Positions 22,091-31,015 of a stretch of 64,000 nucleotides of DNA are shown in pieces. The translations under genes were made by a program, and so were the position numbers. The notes under the pieces are model-generated. The model was not told the origin of the DNA. It did no database searches and saw only the letters and a list, made by a program, of their open reading frames with translations. The stretch is from Sacculina carcini. Lineage: Eukaryota; Arthropoda; Thecostraca; Sacculinidae. The stretch spans positions 3,281,195 to 3,345,194 of the forward strand of contig OU696596.1 of NCBI GenBank assembly GCA_916048095.2, in the 5' to 3' direction. Numbering within the stretch: position 1 is the first letter of the stretch; every line of letters begins with the position of its first letter.

Positions 22091-22325
22091 TATGTATATA
22101 TATGTATATATATATTGTGTGTGCCTATCTTGACATGTATCACTTCTACCCGTCGTGGTAACTGTCATTTGCACATTTGGATGTTCGAATGTGTGAGTAT
22201 ATTGTGTCTATATTGTGGGTGTGTGTGTGACTACGTATGAGTGTGCGCACATGTGTATGTATGATTTGTGATATGTATGACCGACCTTGACGTGTTATGA
22301 ACTCCGTTCTCAGGCGGCGGAGTAC
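21941..22325 (+). other. 3' non-coding region of the CsRn1-like element with (TA)n
   Basis: 22013-22113 is almost pure TA/TATG microsatellite. The last bases before the 3' LTR, aggcggcggagtac, are the best candidate for the polypurine tract. No further gene seen. Confidence 0.7.
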
Positions 22326-22489
22326 TGTGGAGGCGTGCAAGTTGCGTGGTTGGGCGGTTGTATGTCTGTGTGTATCCAAGTGTATCCTTTGTGTGTGCGT
22401 TTCGCTCGTTTGTATGCGTGTCTGGCGTGTATGCATGTCAAGTGTATGTCTGTGTGTATCCAAGTGTATCCTTTGTGTGTGCGTTTCGC
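22326..22489 (+). repeat. Partial 3' LTR of the CsRn1-like element
   Basis: Matches the 5' LTR from TGTGGAGGCG through the first 84-bp unit and part of the second, then breaks after gcgtttcgc. The next bases fold back on the preceding ones. The remaining roughly 290 bp of LTR, including the polyadenylation end, are absent. Confidence 0.85.
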
Positions 22490-22500
22490 ACACACAAAGG
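22470..22500. repeat. Perfect 14-bp hairpin at the LTR breakpoint
   Basis: CCTTTGTGTGTGCG, loop TTT, CGCACACACAAAGG. The left arm is LTR sequence. The right arm is new sequence present only at this junction. Confidence 0.85.
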
Positions 22501-22506
22501 GTATTG

Positions 22507-22580
22507 GCGTTATTATTTGTTATTGCTGCTGTTGTCGTGGATCTGTAAGATGATTAGCATGGTCTCACTATTTATGGAAT
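22507..22580. repeat. Composite repeat, copy interrupted by the gag-only element
   Basis: gttattatttgttattgctg to ggtctcac matches 16840-16900 and 14261-14318. It resumes after the inserted element at 24572 with ctgttcagatatcacacaat. So this repeat copy was already in place when the gag-only element arrived. Confidence 0.7.
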
Positions 22581-23133
22581 TGTAGTTCTGTATTGGCGTG
22601 TGCGTGCATTTGTGTGTGAGTGTGAGCGTGTGCGTATGTATGTATGTATGTGTGTGTGTGTGTGCTTGTGTGTAGTTCTGTATTGGCGTGTGCGTATGTA
22701 TGTATGTATGTATGTGTGTGTGCTTGTGCGTATGTTCTAGTGTAGTGAGTGTCAAGGGCATAAGCGGAGCTAGTGTAGTGATGATTGAAAGCTGTAGTGT
22801 AAGCTGATGCGCGTGTGTGCGCATACAGTGGTGCGTTGTTGCGCTTATGAGCTTTACAGTTGGGAGTTCAGCTATGAAGTTGTTGGTAAGAAGGGCAGTG
22901 CGATACGAGGAGTGGTTGTGTGTGTTGTGAGCTGTGGTGGTACAGGAATTGTGTTAGTGCGCGGTTGAGTTGTTCTCGTGGCGTTCTGTGTATTCTTCTT
23001 GGTTGCGTTTTTTGCTCGTCATTCTCATCTCTACGGCCTTGTTTCATCTTCATCTTTAATACATCGTGCAATCTTCCGCTTGTTAAGACATGGAGTGACA
23101 AGACGTGAGTGAAGACATGGAGCACAAGTTACA
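22581..23133 (+). repeat. 5' LTR of the gag-only element
   Basis: 553 bp with TG...CA ends, fixed by the 5-bp target duplication. The first roughly 90 bp are partly duplicated within the LTR (tagttctgtattggcgtgtg at 22583 and again at about 22673), and GTAT/GT runs are present. The gag ATG (23117) lies inside it. Confidence 0.9.
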
Positions 23134-24004
23134 AGCTATTTCGGCACCGCGTACGGAGGCAACGTTGGATTTCAGACTCGTACCGGAATACGATGGGACG
23201 ACAGATCCGTCTGCATGGATTGGGAAGGTGAAAAAGATATGTCGTTTGCACGGAGTGAGTCAAGTGGCAGTGGTGGCCGGCATGCGCCTCGTGGGTGATG
23301 CTTATGAAGTGGTGGATGCCTTGTCTGACAGTGACCAGCTGGATATGTCTAAATTGGAAGAGGAGCTTCAAACCGCGTTCGGAATGGATTCATTCACTGC
23401 TTACGACGAATTCACAAAACGGAAGTTAGTGACTGGCGAAAGTGTCAACGTTTTATTGGCAAGTCTACGCAGGCTGGGCAAACGATGTAACATCTCCGAC
23501 GACGTTTCGTTAAAATGTGCGTTTGTGGCGGCTCTCCCTCAACACGTGAGGCAGACCATGCGAGCAAACGCCAGACTTGATGCTATGGGCATGGAGGAAG
23601 TTGTGGACCGGGCGAGAGTAGTGCTGGCAGAGTCAAACGCTTCTGGATGTGGACCGGCAATTGACCAGCAGCCTGAAGGGGGCGCAGTCGCTACCGTGGT
23701 GGCACACGCCGCATCACCGCGACGCGTAGGAACGTCTCCAGCGAGGTGCTATGTGTGTCACAAGGTGGGTCATATAGCGCGTTATTGTAGTCAGCGACAA
23801 ATGGCGACAATTAGACCGAGGGGCGAGTCGGAAGAAATGAAGACAACGCTGCATCAGAGCGCAGTTGACTCAACTGATGAGGTTCCTATGACTCTGCGGT
23901 TTCAACATGAAGTTCCGGAAGAAGTGGCCCAAAGCCAGCAAGCGGAACTTAGAAGGAGTGAAAGGATCAGACGAAGGAGAGAGTGCCAACTATGTGATTC
24001 TTGA
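23117..24004 (+). CDS. gag: Gag of the gag-only element
   Basis: 295 residues. ATG 23117 is the first in-frame ATG and lies within the LTR, so the first five and a half codons are LTR-encoded and the next codons read through the primer site. The body (VPEYDGT...FGMDSFTAYDEF...LKCAFVAALP...VVDRARVVLAE) aligns along its length with the Gag at 48247-48984 on the minus strand. A CCHC zinc knuckle (CYVCHKVGHIARYC) begins at residue 211. The C-terminal tail is charged and ends 14 bp before the 3' LTR. The frame is intact and could form particles that package this RNA or that of related elements. Confidence 0.88.
   Translation: MEHKLQAISAPRTEATLDFRLVPEYDGTTDPSAWIGKVKKICRLHGVSQVAVVAGMRLVGDAYEVVDALSDSDQLDMSKLEEELQTAFGMDSFTAYDEFTKRKLVTGESVNVLLASLRRLGKRCNISDDVSLKCAFVAALPQHVRQTMRANARLDAMGMEEVVDRARVVLAESNASGCGPAIDQQPEGGAVATVVAHAASPRRVGTSPARCYVCHKVGHIARYCSQRQMATIRPRGESEEMKTTLHQSAVDSTDEVPMTLRFQHEVPEEVAQSQQAELRRSERIRRRRECQLCDS
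23134..23145 (+). other. Primer site complementary to the 5' end of tRNA-Phe
   Basis: AGCTATTTCGGC directly follows the LTR. Its reverse complement GCCGAAATAGCT equals nucleotides 1-12 of animal tRNA-Phe. The same 12 bases stand in the same place in the element at 44.8-49.4 kb, while the bases after them differ. Confidence 0.75.
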
Positions 24005-24009
24005 GAATC

Positions 24010-24018
24010 AGAGGGAGG
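24010..24018 (+). other. Polypurine tract of the gag-only element
   Basis: AGAGGGAGG ends exactly at the start of the 3' LTR, the standard position for plus-strand priming. Confidence 0.85.
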
Positions 24019-24571
24019 TGTAGTTCTGTATTGGCGTGTGCGTGCATTTGTGTGTGAGTGTGAGCGTGTGCGTATGTATGTATGTATGTGTGTGTGTGTG
24101 TGCTTGTGTGTAGTTCTGTATTGGCGTGTGCGTATGTATGTATGTATGTATGTGTGTGTGCTTGTGCGTATGTTCTAGTGTAGTGAGTGTCAAGGGCATA
24201 AGCGGAGCTAGTGTAGTGATGATTGAAAGCTGTAGTGTAAGCTGATGCGCGTGTGTGCGCATACAGTGGTGCGTTGTTGCGCTTATGAGCTTTACAGTTG
24301 GGAGTTCAGCTATGAAGTTGTTGGTAAGAAGGGCAGTGCGATACGAGGAGTGGTTGTGTGTGTTGTGAGCTGTGGTGGTACAGGAATTGTGTTAGTGCGC
24401 GGTTGAGTTGTTCTCGTGGCGTTCTGTGTATTCTTCTTGGTTGCGTTTTTTGCTCGTCATTCTCATCTCTACGGCCTTGTTTCATCTTCATCTTTAATAC
24501 ATCGTGCAATCTTCCGTTTGTTAAGACATGGAGTGACAAGACGTGAGTGAAGACATGGAGCACAAGTTACA
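24019..24571 (+). repeat. 3' LTR of the gag-only element
   Basis: 553 bp, the same length as the 5' LTR and with one base difference seen. It ends ...AAGTTACA followed by the GGAAT duplication. Confidence 0.9.
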
Positions 24572-25319
24572 GGAATCTGTTCAGATATCACACAATTACA
24601 TGTCACACACATTGTGACATGTGGCATGTGGTCCTCGATTCTCAGTATTATGTAGTGATAAATATTTGCATGAGACGTCGAGACTTAATTTAAGTAGAGT
24701 GGATTATACGATTAGCAATCATGTACAGCTGGATTATAAGCAACGGTGGTGACAAATAGAACAAGGTGTAATAGACGGGGTATTGGCGAGTCTATGAGAT
24801 GTAGTTTCGCAACCATTGCTGCTCCACTGTCCAACGCATGACTGCCTAACATTAACCTTCGTATTGATTGCAATTTATTCTTCACATTTACAATGTATCA
24901 TTGCGGTAATATGAATGAATAGCGTATACCGAATGACTCCCACTTGTTATCTTAATTCAATCATCTAAAGACAAATAAATTGTGTGCTATTGAAAGTATG
25001 AATAGTTGAAGACTTGCTATTATTTTGAGTTGATTTAATAGAATTTCAATTATTATCCCTACCGGTCATATACTATCATTATTATTATCAAAGCCGACGC
25101 GAGGTCTTAAATAGCGCCATTATTAAATAGAGGTCTAACTTTGGTAAAATGAATCCACGAGCAGCCCCTCGGTATCCGGGGGAATCGTGGTACTTTTATG
25201 CGCTAATTTATGACAAATTTCAATATCATGCGCGAGTTAACGGTGCCCCTCAATACTCGGCCTCCTTCCGGCTGGGGGGCGCAGAATGTTGTGGCTACAA
25301 CTTTGATTATTATATATAT

Positions 25320-25570
25320 TATGCCCTCGCCGCCGCGGATTGGTTGCGAGCCGGTCAGTCGCTCGCCGCTGATTGGTTGTTGCGGTGGGTGAGGACTGTG
25401 CGTGTATGTGTGTGTGTGTCCGTGTGTGCTCCCGTGTGTCACGGTGTGAGCTAAGAGTCGTGTTTGAGGTGTTGTCGGCGTGTGACGTCTTGTAGGCGCG
25501 CGTGGGGCAGTGATGCCCACGCGCGCCTATCTGAATATACCTAAGATTTTTTCGTTTCGTTCGCAATTAC
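25320..25570. repeat. GT-rich CCAAT-motif segment within copy A
   Basis: gcgagccggtcagtcgctcg and gctgattggttg, GT repeats and cacggtgtgagctaagagtc repeat the segment at 2630-2870. An inverted pair ggcgcgcgtggg / cccacgcgcgcc lies at about 25494-25527. No gene seen. Confidence 0.6.
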
Positions 25571-25848
25571 GCCCTATTGTGTTGAAATAGATGTGAAATA
25601 GACAGCTGATAGGAGATAAATATATGATAGTGTGTTACGTGTCAATTCCCCAGGTGTAAAATAATGTAAGCGATACGTTATAACATGAAATCGGGAATCA
25701 ATTTGTAATTACATTATTAATTATAAATACTAATTTGTTTGAATGACACATTTATATCGATATGTTCATCACATTACGCTATACAATTACATTGTCGTTG
25801 ATGTTGTTGTATGTATGTATGCATGTGTGTGTGTGACAAAATTCTCGA

Positions 25849-25916
25849 GGGGGTATAATTGCATATTCATACCCCCAACCAATTTGTCGGGGGGTATATA
25901 TGCCACCAATACCCCC
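25849..25916. repeat. Two consecutive G5TAT hairpins
   Basis: GGGGGTAT...ATACCCCC at 25849-25876 and a second GGGGGTAT...ATACCCCC at 25890-25916. The duplicate lies at 29277-29344. These could form stem-loops or, on either strand, G-rich structures. Confidence 0.75.
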
Positions 25917-26164
25917 AGGATTCACGCCCATAGGTATACTAGTAAATATATGACAACAGTCATCAAACATTCATCCACCTCTGTACCAACTTCACTGAAT
26001 GTCGTCTAGCATGCCATATCTTATACTATATATGTCGTTGCACGAGCAAAAAATTAATATTTTGTTTGAAAATATATTTTTATAGGCAAAATTTTTCAAT
26101 TAAGGCACGCTCCAACAAATTTTACACTCGCGAAAGGAGCATATCGAATTTAACTAATCAAACG

Positions 26165-26494
26165 CAGGGTGTTGTTGCTACAGCTCTGATTATTATATAT
26201 ATTATGCCCTATTGTGTTGCAATAGATGTGAAATAGACAGCTGATAGGAGATTAATAAATGATAGTGCGTTACTACCTTGCGATCTCGCCGCTGTAAAAT
26301 AATATCACCGAAACGTTATAACATAAAATCGGTAATCAATTGGTATTCCATCATGAATTTGAAATATTAATTTGATTCAATGCCACCTCTGTATCGATGT
26401 GTTAATCACACTTGTTTATCGTATGCATCTGCCTCGTTTGTTCTTTACTTAAGCTCATGGGGTGGAAATGTAGTGTGATCGTGTGCAATGAGAG

Positions 26495-26532
<38 letters not shown>

Positions 26533-26740
26533 ATTGTGTTTGAGTGTGTCAGCGTTTTATTGTGCTTGTGTGATCGTGTATTGTTTAATTGTGTATGGCG
26601 TGCGAGTGTGTGAGCGAGTGTGTGTAGTTGTTTCGGCGTGTGTGTGTGTATGCGTTTAGTGAAGTGTGCATGCCCCGCGGCGGCGAGCTAGCTAGTATCA
26701 CACACACACACACACACACACGCACACAAATACCTATCAC
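26165..26740. repeat. Composite repeat 3' half and GT/CA microsatellites
   Basis: acagctctgattattatata to gtagtgtgatcgtgtgcaat matches other copies. It is followed by (GT)n at 26493-26528 and (CA)n at 26699-26721, then the acctatcacattacattgcg linker. Confidence 0.65.
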
Positions 26741-26744
26741 ATTA

Positions 26745-27402
26745 CATTGCGATTTGGATTGTCCGGATTGGTGGATTCCGGATTGTCATTTGGACATCGT
26801 CTGTTGCTCCGGCTCTGCGCGATATTCCGGTGTCTGCCTCGCGCCCTGCTGTCAATGGCGGACTGGTGCTGCGCTGCGACTCCGCCGCTACAGCCAAAAA
26901 GACTGCCGATCGTGTTCGCATGGCCATGCCAGACGCTGAAGTCTCACTGCCGACTGCCACACAGCTTCGCCCGAAGATTCCTATGGCTGACATTCCTCCC
27001 AACTTTTCTTCTGTTTCTTTCGTTTCTTCACTAAAGCAAAAACATTATTGTCTGTCATCTGTTCCTGACTCGGAGATCAAACGTTTATTTTTCACCACTC
27101 CTCGTAATAATATATCACATGCTGTTTCGTCTGTTTCACCAGCTGTGCGTTCAGTCATCAAAAATGCCGGTGACCGTCTCTTTATCGAACTGCGTTCATG
27201 CCCGGCTTACGATCGTTACTGGGTAGCTCACTGTGTTCGATGTGCCGGTCTCGGCCACAAAGAAACACACTGCACACGTCCGGTGATGTGTGGTCATTGT
27301 GCAGGGCATCATAGGTCTGGTGACTGTGACCGCTCAGCACCTGAATGGTGCAACAATTGTGCTTCGTCTTTACGTCCACATAACCTTTTCTTTAGCTCAT
27401 AA
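26745..27402 (+). pseudogene. LINE-B ORF1 fragment, copy A
   Basis: Open from about 26745 without a proper ATG; the 5' part, including any PHD finger, is missing. The frame has a gag/RRM-like region (LVLRCDSAATAKKTADRVRM, SAVSPAV-type segment) and the cysteine cluster YDRYWVAHCVRCAGLGHKET...CGHCAGHH, paralleling the CCHC region of LINE-A and LINE-C ORF1. It ends with TAA at 27400-27402. Divergence from LINE-A/C indicates a separate LINE family. The duplicate is at 30191-30848. Confidence 0.75.
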
Positions 27403-27569
27403 TCTTTTAGCTCTTCCTGTCCTTCTTTCTTGGCTGTAAGAAATTCTGTCCGGCTCCGCACTATGTCCTCCGGTCCGTCCGTTTTTCCTTCTTCCACCTG
27501 ACTAGCCTCCCAAGCATCCTCTCCTAAGCATTCCTCTAATCGCTTTTCCTTCTATAGCTCCTCTCTTTG

Positions 27570-28101
27570 GTCTAATATTCCTATTGGATTTATTAACATT
27601 CGTTCCTGTCGCAATAAAACTACTCATCTCTGCCATATCCTATACCTCCAATCTCTTGCAATTTTGTGTCTTGTTGAAACCTGGCTCTTTGACTCCGACA
27701 TTCCTTCTTTCTCCTCTAACATCCCAACAGGTTACTCCTTCCTGCACAAATCTAGGTCAAATACCAAGTCTTCTGGTGGTGGAGTGGGCTGCATTTTCCC
27801 AAAATCTCTACATGTATCAGTCTTATCTTTTCCGTCTCTTTGCTCTTTCTCATCCTTTGAATTCCTTGCTCTACAACTTTCACCGCCTTCTTCTCCGAAG
27901 TTCTGTATCACCATTATTTATCGCCATAATCATCTTGGCACTTGCTCTTCTTTTTTCACTGAATTTCCTATTCTCCTCGACTGCATCATATCCTCTTTCT
28001 CTAGTCGCTTTATTATCCTAGGCGATTTCAAATTTTGGGTGAATTCGCCTAGCTCTAATGTCCTTGCTTCTCAATTTCTAACTATCTTAGATAATGTAAG
28101 C
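27570..28101 (+). pseudogene. LINE-B ORF2 endonuclease fragment, copy A
   Basis: Frame with INIRSCRNK, LVETWLFDSD (catalytic Glu), SSGGGVGC, ITIIYRHN and LGDFKFWVN. The last normally reads GDFN, so the catalytic Asn is replaced by Lys. The fragment is cut at 28101 by the duplication join; copy B continues further. Not functional. Confidence 0.75.
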
Positions 28102-28116
28102 GTTATTTAAGTAGAG
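28102..28116. other. Filler at the tandem duplication junction
   Basis: Between the LINE end and the start of copy B stand words that exist nearby: ataatgtaagcg (also at about 25661) and ttaagtagag, which is repeated twice in a row at the join. This looks like a templated insertion. Exact ends are ambiguous by a few bases. Confidence 0.6.
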
Positions 28117-29276
28117 TTTAAGTAGAGTGGATTATACGATTAGCAATCATGTACAGCTGGATTATAAGCAACGGTGGTGACAAATAGAACAAGGTGTAAT
28201 AGACGGGGTATTGGCGAGTCTATGAGATGTAGTTTCGCAACCATTGCTGCTCCACTGTCCAACGCATGACTGCCTAACATTAACCTTCGTATTGATTGCA
28301 ATTTATTCTTCACATTTACAATGTATCATTGCGGTAATATGAATGAATAGCGTATACCGAATGACTCCCACTTGTTATCTTAATTCAATCATCTAAAGAC
28401 AAATAAATTGTGTGCTATTGAAAGTATGAATAGTTGAAGACTTGCTATTATTTTGAGTTGATTTAATAGAATTTCAATTATTATCCCTACCGGTCATATA
28501 CTATCATTATTATTATCAAAGCCGACGCGAGGTCTTAAATAGCGCCATTATTAAATAGAGGTCTAACTTTGGTAAAATGAATCCACGAGCAGCCCCTCGG
28601 TATCCGGGGGAATCGTGGTACTTTTATGCGCTAATTTATGACAAATTTCAATATCATGCGCGAGTTAACGGTGCCCCTCAATACTCGGCCTCCCTCCGGC
28701 TGGGGGGCGCAGAATGTTGTGGCTACAACTTTGATTATTATATATATTATGCCCTCGCCGCCGCGGATTGGTTGCGAGCCGGTCACTCGCTCGCCGCTGA
28801 TTGGTTGTTGCGGTGGGTGAGGACTGTGCGTGTATGTGTGTGTGTGTCCGTGTGTGCTCCCGTGTGTCACGGTGTGAGCTAAGAGTCGTGTTTGAGGTGT
28901 TGTCGGCGTGTGACGTCTTGTAGGCGCGCGTGGGGCAGTGATGCCCACGCGCGCCTATCTGAATATACCTAAGATTTTTTCGTTTCGTTCACAATTACGC
29001 CCTATTGTGTTGAAATAGATGTGAAATAGACAGCTGATAGGAGATAAATATATGATAGTGTGTTACGTGTCAATTCCCCAGGTGTAAAATAATGTAAGCG
29101 ATACGTTATAACATGAAATCGGGAATCAATTTGTAATTACATTATTAATTATAAATACTAATTTGTTTGAATGACACATTTATATCGATATGTTCATCAC
29201 ATTACGCTATACAATTACATTGTCGTTGATGTTGTTGTATGTATGTATGCATGTGTGTGTGTGACAAAATTCTCGA

Positions 29277-29344
29277 GGGGGTATAATTGCATATTCATAC
29301 CCCCAACCAATTTGTCGGGGGGTATATATGCCACCAATACCCCC
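29277..29344. repeat. Two consecutive G5TAT hairpins, copy B
   Basis: Duplicate of the structure at 25849-25916, unchanged as far as I can see. Confidence 0.75.
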
Positions 29345-29920
29345 AGGATTCACGCCCATAGGTATACTAGTAAATATATGACAACAGTCATCAAACATTC
29401 ATCCACCTCTGTACCAACTTCACTGAATGTCGTCTAGCATGCCATATCTTATACTATATATGTCGTTGCACGAGCAAAAAATTAATATTTTGTTTGAAAA
29501 TATATTTTTATAGGCAAAATTTTTCAATTAAGGCACGCTCCAACAAATTTTACACTCGCGAAAGGAGCATATCGAATTTAACTAATCAAACGCAGGGTGT
29601 TGTTGCTACAGCTCTGATTATTATATATATTATGCCCTATTGTGTTGCAATAGATGTGAAATAGACAGCTGATAGGAGATTAATAAATGATAGTGCGTTA
29701 CTACCTTGCGATCTCGCCGCTGTAAAATAATATCACCGAAACGTTATAACATAAAATCGGTAATCAATTGGTATTCCATCATGAATTTGAAATATTAATT
29801 TGATTCAATGCCACCTCTGTATCGATGTGTTAATCACACTTGTTTATCGTATGCATCTGCCTCGTTTGTTCTTTACTTAAGCTCATGGGGTGGAAATGTA
29901 GTGTGATCGTGTGCAATGAG

Positions 29921-29921
<1 letters not shown>

Positions 29922-29976
<55 letters not shown>
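29922..29976. repeat. (GT)n microsatellite
   Basis: Uninterrupted GT run, longer than its counterpart in copy A. It accounts for the 18-bp change of offset between copies. Confidence 0.9.
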
Positions 29977-29978
<2 letters not shown>

Positions 29979-30190
29979 ATTGTGTTTGAGTGTGTCAGCG
30001 TTTTATTGTGCTTGTGTGATCGTGTATTGTTTAATTGTGTATGGCGTGCGAGTGTGTGAGCGAGTGTGTGTAGTTGTTTCGGCGTGTGTGTGTGTATGCG
30101 TTTAGTGAAGTGTGCATGCCCCGCGGCGGCGAGCTAGCTAGTATCACACACACACACACACACACACGCACACAAATACCTATCACATTA

Positions 30191-30848
30191 CATTGCGATT
30201 TGGATTGTCCGGATTGGTGGATTCCGGATTGTCATTTGGACATCGTCTGTTGCTCCGGCTCTGCGCGATATTCCGGTGTCTGCCTCGCGCCCTGCTGTCA
30301 ATGGCGGACTGGTGCTGCGCTGCGACTCCGCCGCTACAGCCAAAAAGACTGCCGATCGTGTTCGCATGGCCATGCCAGACGCTGAAGTCTCACTGCCGAC
30401 TGCCACACAGCTTCGCCCGAAGATTCCTATGGCTGACATTCCTACCAACTTTTCTTCTGTTTCTTTCGTTTCTTCACTAAAGCAAAAACATTATTGTCTG
30501 TCATCTGTTCCTGACTCGGAGATCAAACGTTTATTTTTCACCACTCCTCGTAATAATATATCACATGCTGTTTCGTCTGTTTCACCAGCTGTGCGTTCAG
30601 TCATCAAAAATGCCGGTGACCGTCTCTTTATCGAACTGCGTTCATGCCCGGCTTACGATCGTTACTGGGTAGCTCACTGTGTTCGATGTGCCGGTCTCGG
30701 CCACAAAGAAACACACTGCACACGTCCGGTGATGTGTGGTCATTGTGCAGGGCATCATAGGTCTGGTGACTGTGACCGCTCAGCACCTGAATGGTGCAAC
30801 AATTGTGCTTCGTCTTTACGTCCACATAACCTTTTCTTTAGCTCATAA
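30191..30848 (+). pseudogene. LINE-B ORF1 fragment, copy B
   Basis: Duplicate of 26745-27402 with the same open frame and cysteine cluster (CVRCAGLGHKET...CGHCAGHH), and one Pro-to-Thr change at the segment MADIPTNFSS. 5'-truncated at the same linker, as expected if both copies derive from one segmental duplication rather than two insertions. Confidence 0.75.
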
Positions 30849-31015
30849 TCTTTTAGCTCTTCCTGTCCTTCTTTCTTGGCTGTAAGAAATTCTGTCCGGC
30901 TCCGCACTATGTCCTCCGGTCCGTCCGTTTTTCCTTCTTCCACCTGACTAGCCTCCCAAGCATCCTCTCCTAAGCATTCCTCTAATCGCTTTTCCTTCTA
31001 TAGCTCCTCTCTTTG

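Larger units (their letters stand above)
17295..22489 (+). mobile_element. CsRn1-like Ty3/gypsy LTR retrotransposon with truncated 3' LTR
   Basis: Order: 5' LTR, tRNA-Trp primer site, gag with a CHCC motif, pol (protease, reverse transcriptase, RNase H, integrase), TA-rich 3' region, partial 3' LTR. The tRNA-Trp primer and CHCC Gag motif are known hallmarks of the CsRn1 clade, first described from a liver fluke. gag and pol are both open. The 3' LTR stops after about 164 bp at a perfect hairpin, so the terminal duplication is lost. The insertion sits inside a composite repeat copy; the empty site survives at 24963 and 28391. Confidence 0.88.
22581..24571 (+). mobile_element. Compact gag-only LTR retrotransposon (TR-GAG-like), complete
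   Basis: Two 553-bp LTRs (TGTAGTTCTG...AGTTACA) flank only 885 bp. The internal part is a primer site, one gag reading frame and a polypurine tract. The target duplication GGAAT stands at 22576-22580 and 24572-24576. The LTRs differ at one position that I can see (cttccgc versus cttccgt), so insertion was recent. There is no protease, reverse transcriptase or integrase, so movement would need enzymes in trans. The likely helper type is the element at 44835-49382, which has a homologous Gag and the same primer site. Plants have described gag-only LTR elements called TR-GAG; I know of no clear animal equivalent. Confidence 0.9.
24688..28101. repeat. Tandem segmental duplication, copy A (about 3.4 kb)
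   Basis: The segment from tttaagtagagtggattata to ctatcttaga recurs 3428 bp further right; after a longer GT run the offset is 3446. Contents: composite repeat, GT/CCAAT segment, two G5TAT hairpins, a second composite repeat piece and a LINE-B fragment. I see only a few substitutions between the copies, for example cattcctccc versus cattcctacc. The join to copy B carries about 25 bp of filler. Confidence 0.88.

Noticed and set aside
22013..22240. Tyr/Ile repeat frames
   Set aside because: Translations of the (TA)n microsatellite. The same applies to 53841-54182.
25490..25530. Rho-independent style terminator or riboswitch-like hairpin (ggcgcgcgtggg/cccacgcgcgcc)
   Set aside because: The palindrome is real, but bacterial terminators and riboswitches are not expected in this eukaryotic repeat context.
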